Shown one piece after another: positions 1 to 5,897 of a DNA stretch of 5,897 nucleotides. Numbering within the stretch: the stretch's first letter is position 1; every line of letters starts with the position of its first letter. Under the pieces are notes generated by a model. The model saw nothing but the letters and a program-made list of their open reading frames with translations, was not told the origin of the DNA and searched no databases. Source of the DNA: Candidatus Didemnitutus sp. (GTDB lineage Bacteria > Verrucomicrobiota > Verrucomicrobiia > Opitutales > Opitutaceae); contig JAUXOH010000348.1 in the NCBI GenBank assembly GCA_030682505.1, positions 1-5,897 on the forward strand. The letters are read 5' to 3'. Position numbers and translations under genes: made by a program.

Positions 1-30
1 CCCGAACTGGCGTCTCCGGCCAAACTGACT

Positions 31-35
31 AGGTG
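31..35 (+). promoter_or_regulatory. Possible ribosome binding site of the oxidoreductase gene
   Basis: AGGTG matches five bases of the consensus AGGAGGTG and sits 6 nt before GTG 42, while nothing similar precedes GTG 33. It therefore favours the later start. The match is short and overlaps the GTG 33 codon, so the support is modest. Confidence 0.35.
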
Positions 36-41
36 TCTCCT

Positions 42-1439
42 GTGGCGAAACCAAAACACTACGACCTGATCTGCATCGGTGGCGGCAGCGCGGGATTCAG
101 TGCCGCGCGCATCGCGGCGGGTCTGGGCAAGAAAACGGCCATCATTGACGGTGCGAAGGAACTGGGCGGGCTCTGCATCCTCAAGGGCTGCATGCCGTCC
201 AAAACCCTGCTCTACGCAGCGGAAATTCTTCATCACGCCCGCCATGCCGATCGTTTTGGTCTGCGCGTTCGTTCGGCCACGGCCGACATGCGCGCGGTCC
301 ATCAGCGCAAGCAGCGCATCATCGGAGAATTTGCCGCCTATCGCCAACAGGCCATGGCGGCGGGCAAATTTGATCTCTACCGCGCCTATGCCCAGTTCGA
401 GGACCCGCACACCCTCCGCCTTTCGACCGGCCAGCGCCTGCGGGCCGATTTCTTCCTCGTCGGCACCGGCTCCACCATCAGTGTGCCGCCGGTCCCGGGC
501 CTGAAAGAGGCCAAATGCTGGACGAGTGACGACGTGCTCGATCTCGATTTCCTGCCCAAGAGTGTGATCGTGCTGGGCGGCGGGATTGTCGCCTGTGAAC
601 TGGCCCAGTTTCTCCGTCGGATGGGTTCCAAGGTCACGCAGGTGCAGCGCAGCGCGCACGTGCTGAGCGATCACCCGGCCGCGGCCGCCGCGGTGGTGCA
701 GCGCGCCTTGGTCGACGAGGGCATCGAGCTTTTCACCGGCACGCAGATTCAGAAAATCACCCAGGACCGGCGGGGCTCATCGGTGCGTTTTTCCCACCAG
801 GGCAAGATCGTGACACGGCGGGCGGCCCACTTGTTCAATGCCCTCGGCCGGGAGCCCAACACCGTCGGGCTCGACCTCACTGCGGCGAAGGTGCGCACGC
901 GTCCGAACGGACAGATCATCACCAATCGTTGGCAACAAACGAGCGCGCCGCACATCTATGGCGCCGGCGACTGCTCCGGACCGGTGGAGATCGTGCACAT
1001 CGCGATTCAGCAGGCCGAACTCGCCGTTCGCCACGCCTTCAAGGTCAAGGGCATCAAGCCCGTCGACTTCTCGATGCTGCTGAGTGTCGTGTTTACCGAT
1101 CCCCAACTCGCGACGGTTGGCTGGTCCGAGGAGCAGCTGGCGAAGCAGGGCACGAAGTATCTCGTCGCCTCCTACCCCTTCGACGACCACGGCAAATCCA
1201 TTCTCATGGAGGCCAAGTACGGGCACGTGAAAGTCTGGGCCGAGCCCAAGCGCGGGCGAATCCTCGGAGCCGAAATCGTGGGGAAAGATGCGGGTGAATT
1301 GATTCACTGCTTCTCCGTGGCCATGGCCCTGCGCGCCACCGTGTTCGATCTGCTCAAGGCGCCGTGGTATCACCCGACCTTGGCCGAGATCATCACCTAT
1401 CCGCTCGAAGAACTCGCCGAATCGATTTCGGGGAGTTGA
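42..1439 (+). CDS. FAD-dependent pyridine nucleotide-disulfide oxidoreductase (dihydrolipoyl dehydrogenase / mercuric reductase-like)
   Basis: A cytosolic flavoenzyme expected to pass electrons between NAD(P)H, FAD and a redox-active disulfide. Numbering is from GTG 42 (465 aa, usual family length). Visible motifs are the FAD Rossmann motif GGGSAG (13-18), redox cysteines C45 and C50 in GGLCILKGCMPSK, the NAD(P) motif GGGIVA (179-184), the second FAD motif YGAGD (306-310), a C-terminal dimerisation domain from about 345 (FTDPQLATVG), and the catalytic dyad H444/E449 in HPTLAE. Family knowledge makes this a complete class I enzyme. The substrate is not clear: no 2-oxoacid dehydrogenase E1/E2 genes or mer genes are visible, and the usual HAHPT segment reads WYHPT. 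The strand after the NAD(P) motif ends VQRS without the acidic residue typical of NAD enzymes. An in-frame TAG at 30-32 limits the start to GTG 33 or GTG 42; I chose 42 because AGGTG lies 6 nt before it. GTG 33 would add three residues. Confidence 0.9.
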   Translation: MAKPKHYDLICIGGGSAGFSAARIAAGLGKKTAIIDGAKELGGLCILKGCMPSKTLLYAAEILHHARHADRFGLRVRSATADMRAVHQRKQRIIGEFAAYRQQAMAAGKFDLYRAYAQFEDPHTLRLSTGQRLRADFFLVGTGSTISVPPVPGLKEAKCWTSDDVLDLDFLPKSVIVLGGGIVACELAQFLRRMGSKVTQVQRSAHVLSDHPAAAAAVVQRALVDEGIELFTGTQIQKITQDRRGSSVRFSHQGKIVTRRAAHLFNALGREPNTVGLDLTAAKVRTRPNGQIITNRWQQTSAPHIYGAGDCSGPVEIVHIAIQQAELAVRHAFKVKGIKPVDFSMLLSVVFTDPQLATVGWSEEQLAKQGTKYLVASYPFDDHGKSILMEAKYGHVKVWAEPKRGRILGAEIVGKDAGELIHCFSVAMALRATVFDLLKAPWYHPTLAEIITYPLEELAESISGS

Positions 1440-1546
1440 TGGGCGGCGCAGCGGTCCCCTGGCGGGCCGCAGGTGCGCCCCGGTTTGTGTGTGCAGTCGC
1501 CATTTTGCCTTTGCCGCTCCCCCCACCGGAAGCACACGTTTCTCCC

Positions 1547-2614
1547 ATGCAGAACTACGAAGCCCCTCTCTTCCTCACCGAACTGCTCAAGGCGAAGTCT
1601 CCCTCGGGAGCCGAGGCTCAGGCGCAGGCCGTCTTTGACCAATTCGTGAAGCCCCACGCCGAAGTCTATGCGAACGACGCCCTCGGCAACCGGCTGGCCA
1701 CCCATAATGGGAAAGGCGCGCCCACGGTGATGTTTTCCGGTCACATCGACGAACTGGGGTTGATCATCACCTACGTGAACAAGGACGGCTTCATCTACTT
1801 TGCCACCATCGGCGGGCACGACCGCACCATCATTTCCGGGCGGCGCGTCATCATTCAGACCGCGCACGGTTTGGTGAAAGGCGTCACCGGCAAACGCGCG
1901 ATTCACCTGATGGAAGAGGCTGATCGCAAGAAGGTGCCGGAGATCCACGAGATCTGGATCGACATCGGAGCCAAGTCGAAGGCGGATGCACTCAAGCGCG
2001 TCGCCATTGGCGACGTCGCCACCTACGATCACGAATTCGAATTCATTCACGGTTCCATCGGCACCGCCCGGGCCTTCGACAACAAAGTCGGCGCCTATGT
2101 CGTGGGGGAAGCCTTGGTCCGCCTGAAGAAGTCCAGGACCAAGATCGCCGCCAAAGTGGTTTCCGTCGCGACGACCCAGGAAGAGATCGGCGTCCGGGGC
2201 GCAACCACGTCCGCCTTCGCCGTTGATCCGCACGTCGCGCTCGCGGTCGACGTCGGCCACGCGACGGATCATCCGGATTGCGACAACCGCAAATACGGTG
2301 AAACCAAGCTCGGCGCGGGCCCGATCATCTGCCGGGGTCCCAACATCAACCCCAAGGTTTACACCCGACTCGTCGAATGCGCCAAGAAGGCGAAAATCCC
2401 CTTTCAACTGGAGGCCGATCCCCGTCCCACCGGCACGGACGCCCGGGCGATTCAAATGGCCCGGGGCGGTGTCGCGTGCGGCCTCGTTTCAATTCCGCTC
2501 CGCTACATGCATACACCGAGTGAGGTCGTGGACCTGGAAGACGTCGAAAATTGCGTGAAGCTCTTTGTCGCGTTCGCCCTCTCGATCAAGAAGAACGAAA
2601 GCTTCAACTGGTAG
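1547..2614 (+). CDS. M42-family metallopeptidase (glutamyl aminopeptidase / FrvX-like)
   Basis: A predicted two-metal aminopeptidase of 355 aa, the usual length for M42 enzymes, which form large cytosolic assemblies that trim peptides. All expected ligands and catalytic residues are visible: H66 and D68 (SGHIDELG), the bridging aspartate D178 (RAFDNKVG), E212 and E213 (QEEIGVRGA), D235 (DVGHATDHP) and H322 (YMHTPSEVVDLEDV), plus the conserved GTDAR at 296-300. The region between roughly 70 and 165 would hold the PDZ-like/dimerisation insertion of the family. There is no signal peptide from this start. ATG 1547 was chosen because family homology begins there (the first residues lead straight into LFLTELLKAKSPSG). 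The frame stays open upstream, and an ATG at 1439 overlaps the stop of the previous gene as TGATG. Neither start has an ideal ribosome binding site. The gene lies 107 nt after the oxidoreductase and may share its transcript. The peptide substrate is unknown. Confidence 0.9.
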   Translation: MQNYEAPLFLTELLKAKSPSGAEAQAQAVFDQFVKPHAEVYANDALGNRLATHNGKGAPTVMFSGHIDELGLIITYVNKDGFIYFATIGGHDRTIISGRRVIIQTAHGLVKGVTGKRAIHLMEEADRKKVPEIHEIWIDIGAKSKADALKRVAIGDVATYDHEFEFIHGSIGTARAFDNKVGAYVVGEALVRLKKSRTKIAAKVVSVATTQEEIGVRGATTSAFAVDPHVALAVDVGHATDHPDCDNRKYGETKLGAGPIICRGPNINPKVYTRLVECAKKAKIPFQLEADPRPTGTDARAIQMARGGVACGLVSIPLRYMHTPSEVVDLEDVENCVKLFVAFALSIKKNESFNW

Positions 2615-2620
2615 AAACCG

Positions 2621-2641
2621 CCGGACCACCACCAAGTCCGG
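2621..2641 (+). terminator. Weak hairpin after the M42 peptidase gene
   Basis: CCGGAC (2621-2626) and GTCCGG (2636-2641) form a perfect 6-bp stem around a 9-nt loop, starting 6 nt after the peptidase stop. No T tract follows on the + strand, so this is a poor intrinsic terminator on its own. It may stabilise the mRNA 3' end or act with the stronger hairpin just downstream. Confidence 0.3.
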
Positions 2642-2651
2642 TCTCGAAATG

Positions 2652-2678
2652 GAAAAGGCGCGGCCAATCGCCGCGCCT
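2652..2678 (-). terminator. Rho-independent terminator of the tig-clpP-clpX operon
   Basis: A perfect 9-bp inverted repeat, AGGCGCGGC (2656-2664) and GCCGCGCCT (2670-2678), encloses a 5-nt loop. Read on the - strand, the stem is followed directly by a run of T (four in a row counting the last stem base), then CC, then ATTTC. It begins about 26 nt past the clpX stop, where an operon terminator is expected. On the + strand the same stem is followed by GATTCAGGG, which is not T-rich, so termination of the peptidase transcript here is less certain. Confidence 0.75.
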
Positions 2679-2703
2679 GATTCAGGGCCAAAACCGTCAC
2701 CGC

Positions 2704-4020
<1,317 letters not shown>

Positions 4021-4026
4021 GATGAA

Positions 4027-4057
4027 GTTATATCGGCCGGAGCGGCCACTGAGTCGA
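4027..4057 (-). promoter_or_regulatory. Possible internal promoter for clpX
   Basis: On the - strand TATAAC (4032 to 4027) differs from the -10 consensus at one base. TCGACT (4057 to 4052) matches four of six bases of TTGACA, with a 19-nt spacer, longer than the ideal 17. Transcription would begin at or almost at the clpX ATG, giving a leaderless or near-leaderless message. This would suit the missing ribosome binding site. It is a pattern match only. Confidence 0.2.
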
Positions 4058-4073
4058 GGGGTTTTTCCCGTCG
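4055..4073 (-). other. Small imperfect hairpin in the clpP-clpX gap
   Basis: CGAGGGG (4055-4061) and CCCGTCG (4067-4073) pair at six of seven positions with one G-G mismatch, around a 5-nt loop (T on +, A on the transcribed - strand). It starts immediately after the clpP stop. No T tract follows on the - strand, so it is not an intrinsic terminator. It could attenuate read-through or mark an mRNA processing site, or be chance. Confidence 0.25.
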
Positions 4074-4074
4074 G

Positions 4075-4725
4075 CTAGGCTTGTGACGCAACTTTCGTCT
4101 CGCCCGCGCCCACGCCCACGCCCGCGATTTGCTGGGCGTCGCGAGTCGAGGCGACCACATGGTCAACAATGCCGTAGGCCTTGGCCTCGTCTGCACTCAT
4201 GTAATAGTCACGGTCAGAGTCTTTTGCGATTTGATCCGCGTCTTTCCCAGTGTGCTTGGCAATGGTTTGATTGAGCGTCTGGCGCCAACGCAGGATCTCC
4301 TTGGCCGCGATCGCGATGTCAGCGGCCTGACCGCCGGCTCCGCCGCTGGGCTGGTGGATCATCACGCGGCTGTTCGGCAGGGCGAAGCGCTTGCCCTTGG
4401 TCCCGGCCGCCAGGAGCACGGTGCTCATGCTCGCGGCCATGCCGATGCAATAGGTGACCACGTCGCATTGCAGGAAGTTGATCGTGTCGTAAATGGCCAT
4501 GCCACCGGTCACGATGCCACCCGGCGAATTGATGTAGAGATGGATGTCCTTCTTGGGATCCTCCATCTGCAAATAGAGCAGCTGGGCGATGACAACGTTG
4601 GCCACGCCGTCGTCGATCGGGGAGCCGATGAAGATGATGCGATCCTTCAACAGGCGGCTGTAGATATCCATCGACCGCTCGCCGCGGCCGGTGTTTTCGA
4701 GGACAATAGGAACGTAGTAGCTCAT
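4075..4725 (-). CDS. clpP: ClpP, serine peptidase subunit of the Clp protease
   Basis: The proteolytic core of ClpXP: two stacked heptameric rings that degrade substrates delivered by ClpX. This 216-aa protein has the full catalytic triad: S99 in GMAASM, H124 in [10 protein letters not shown] and D173 in DSDRDYYM, with the same spacings (25 and 49) as E. coli ClpP. The N-terminus (VPIVLE, then [13 protein letters not shown] at 14-26) matches the mature end of E. coli ClpP with only about four residues before it, so there is no long propeptide. The oligomerisation helix region ([21 protein letters not shown]) is intact. The C-terminal tail contains an AGVGVGAG repeat (201-208). ATG 4725 overlaps the tig stop as ATGA and has no Shine-Dalgarno sequence of its own, which suggests translational coupling to tig. 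The order with tig and clpX confirms the assignment. Confidence 0.98.
   Translation of the reverse strand: MSYYVPIVLENTGRGERSMDIYSRLLKDRIIFIGSPIDDGVANVVIAQLLYLQMEDPKKDIHLYINSPGGIVTGGMAIYDTINFLQCDVVTYCIGMAASMSTVLLAAGTKGKRFALPNSRVMIHQPSGGAGGQAADIAIAAKEILRWRQTLNQTIAKHTGKDADQIAKDSDRDYYMSADEAKAYGIVDHVVASTRDAQQIAGVGVGAGETKVASQA
4101..4124. repeat. Hexanucleotide tandem repeat, CGCCCR x 4
   Basis: Four tandem 6-bp units (CGCCCG, CGCCCA, CGCCCA, CGCCCG) lie in the 3' end of clpP. On the coding strand they read as the dipeptides AG, VG, VG, AG. Because the unit is a multiple of three, changes in copy number would keep the frame and only alter tail length. Confidence 0.7.
4722..4725 (-). other. ATGA stop/start overlap of tig and clpP
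   Basis: Read on the - strand these four bases are ATGA, sharing the clpP ATG with the tig TGA. The bases before the clpP ATG show no Shine-Dalgarno match, so ribosomes finishing tig probably re-initiate on clpP. The overlap also shows the two genes are one transcription unit. Confidence 0.85.
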
Positions 4726-5897
4726 GCTTTGGCGGTCGCCGTGGTGACGGTAGCCTTGGACATCAGGAAATCAAGGGCCTTATCGAAGAGGATCTGCTGC
4801 TGGATCGCGCGGAATTGTTCCCGGTCCTTCCCGAGTTCCTTCACCAGCTTGTCCGGTTTCTCGCCGGAGCGCATCGCCTCGCGCATCAGCCAGTTGTTGA
4901 TGTCCTTTTCGTCGACCGTGATCTTTTCCGTCTCGGCGATCTTCGCGAGCATCAGCTGGACTTTGACGCGGGAAACGGCGGCCTTCGAGGCGCTTTCGTA
5001 GAGCTCCTTCTTGTTCTTCTCAAACTCATCCTGCGGCACGCCGCGGCGCATGTTTTCCTCGATGAACTGGCGCAAGACTCCGTCACGCTCGGAAGCCACC
5101 AGGCTTTCCGGCGCTTCAAAATTTGCCTGGGCCATCAGGTTGTCCGAAATCTGGCGGCGTTGCGCGGCGCGATTCTCGTAGTCCTTGCGCAGGGTCAGGC
5201 TCGACTTCACCTGGGCTTTGAGACCCTCGAGGTCGTCGGCCTTGTTGGCCTTGAAGAAAGCTTCGTCCAGCGGAGGGAGAGCGCGCTCGCGCACTTCCTG
5301 AATCTCAATGGCGTAAACCACGACCTTGCCGGCCAGCGCGGGAACCGCGGCGAATTCAGCGGGGAACGTGATGGTGACGTCCTTCTTGTCGCCCGCCTTC
5401 AAGCCGGAAAGCTGGAGCGCCATGCCGGGCAGCAAGCCTTCATTGGCACCCTCAACTTCTTCCCACGTCTGCGGGGCGGCGGCATAAATCGCCTTCTCAC
5501 CCACGACTTCGGTCAGAGGTTTGCCTTCCAGCGTGCCGGTGTAGCCGAAGCGCACGTAGTCGCTCTTGGCGGCGGCGCGCTCAGCGACCTTGAAATCAGC
5601 CCGCTCGCTGCGCAGGCCTTCGATCACGGCATCGACTTCGGCGTCGGTCGGCTCGGTGGGTTGGATCTCGGTGGCGATGCCGTTGTATTCGGGAAGTTTG
5701 ATTTCCGGACGCACGTCGACCGTCACGATCACGGCGGCAGAAAGACCGGGGGCGAACTCGCCTTCTTCGACGTTCACGATCGACAGGACATCGAGCTTCG
5801 ATTGTTCGAGTCCCTGGCGGTAAGCCTTGCTCACCACGCGGCCCTTGAATTCTTCCTTCAAGTCCTTGGCGAACCGCTTCTCCACCATTGCCATAGG
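4722..5897 (-). CDS. tig: Trigger factor, ribosome-associated chaperone (5' end beyond the window)
   Basis: Trigger factor binds the ribosomal exit tunnel and shields nascent proteins. 390 residues are visible from the ATG at 5894, plus one Pro codon at 5897-5895. That ATG is internal: the stretch PMAMVEKRF aligns with E. coli PMNIVAQRY, which follows the ribosome-binding FRxGK signature. About 45-50 N-terminal residues, including that signature, are therefore outside the window. Numbering from ATG 5894: the rest of the N-terminal domain runs to about 108, the FKBP-like PPIase domain about 112-200 ([14 protein letters not shown] ... LLPGM ... GLKAGD), and the helical chaperone domain about 205-390. 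The PPIase domain is divergent: compared with E. coli there are about ten extra residues before LLPGM, and M158 stands where PGF has phenylalanine. Identity is supported by the fold-wide match and by clpP and clpX directly downstream. Confidence 0.95.
   Translation of the reverse strand, partial: PMAMVEKRFAKDLKEEFKGRVVSKAYRQGLEQSKLDVLSIVNVEEGEFAPGLSAAVIVTVDVRPEIKLPEYNGIATEIQPTEPTDAEVDAVIEGLRSERADFKVAERAAAKSDYVRFGYTGTLEGKPLTEVVGEKAIYAAAPQTWEEVEGANEGLLPGMALQLSGLKAGDKKDVTITFPAEFAAVPALAGKVVVYAIEIQEVRERALPPLDEAFFKANKADDLEGLKAQVKSSLTLRKDYENRAAQRRQISDNLMAQANFEAPESLVASERDGVLRQFIEENMRRGVPQDEFEKNKKELYESASKAAVSRVKVQLMLAKIAETEKITVDEKDINNWLMREAMRSGEKPDKLVKELGKDREQFRAIQQQILFDKALDFLMSKATVTTATAKA
5295..5561 (-). 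other. FKBP-type PPIase domain of trigger factor
   Basis: This segment covers visible residues about 112-200. It opens with YTGTLEG, equivalent to the DFTGSVDG strand of E. coli trigger factor, and closes with the [13 protein letters not shown] strand and linker. Between them the usual GQGRMIPGFE is replaced by a longer acidic segment and LLPGM. The domain is recognisable but its active site looks degenerate. Confidence 0.7.

Noticed and set aside
1..32. Possible tail of an upstream gene
   Set aside because: Two frames reach a stop at 26-32 and the third reads through to 69; none gives a recognisable C-terminus in so few codons, so nothing can be assigned.
679..693. Inverted repeat CCGCGGC-c-GCCGCGG
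   Set aside because: It lies inside the oxidoreductase coding sequence at a run of alanine codons; codon composition explains it and the 1-nt spacing cannot form a hairpin loop.
777..1535. Long open frame (252 codons) on the - strand opposite the oxidoreductase
   Set aside because: It lies opposite a gene with complete family motifs, shows no recognisable domain, and is Arg/Gly/His-rich as expected for an antisense frame in GC-rich DNA.
1440..1546. Promoter or small gene in the gap before the M42 peptidase
   Set aside because: No convincing -35/-10 pair, hairpin or separate small open frame was seen; the only notable point is the alternative start reported above.
1397..2455. 352-codon open frame on the - strand opposite the M42 peptidase
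   Set aside because: The peptidase on the + strand has every metal ligand in place; the antisense translation has no family features and reflects GC-rich codon bias.
4129..5001. 290-codon open frame on the + strand opposite clpP and the end of tig
   Set aside because: It spans the junction of two certain genes and has no motifs of its own.

Overview
The window is GC-rich, tightly coded bacterial chromosome with five protein genes and no sign of mobile DNA, RNA genes or CRISPR. The gene content is housekeeping. From the general look of the ClpP, ClpX and peptidase proteins I would guess a Verrucomicrobiota (Opitutae-like) organism. That is an impression from the protein sequences, not a computed placement. 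Visible start codons mostly lack Shine-Dalgarno sequences.

Left half, + strand: (1) a class I pyridine nucleotide-disulfide oxidoreductase (dihydrolipoyl dehydrogenase / mercuric reductase-like) with FAD and NAD(P) motifs, a redox-active CxxxxC pair and a C-terminal His-Glu dyad; (2) after about 107 nt, an M42-family metallopeptidase with all expected metal ligands. The two may be cotranscribed, but nothing ties their functions together.

Right half, - strand: the tig-clpP-clpX protein quality-control operon, read right to left. Trigger factor (ribosome-bound chaperone) is cut by the right window edge, so its N-terminal ribosome-binding part is missing. Its stop overlaps the clpP start as ATGA. 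clpX follows clpP after 54 nt. ClpX unfolds substrates and feeds them to the ClpP proteolytic chamber; trigger factor acts earlier, on nascent chains.

The two halves converge at 2615-2703, which holds a strong 9-bp perfect hairpin with a T tract on the - strand side (the clpX terminator) and a weaker hairpin just after the peptidase gene. I see no previously undescribed system here. The points worth a second look are small: a divergent FKBP site with an insertion in trigger factor, a possible promoter giving a near-leaderless clpX mRNA, an unresolved start for the M42 peptidase, a hexanucleotide repeat at the clpP 3' end, and an unusual cofactor-specificity segment in the oxidoreductase.
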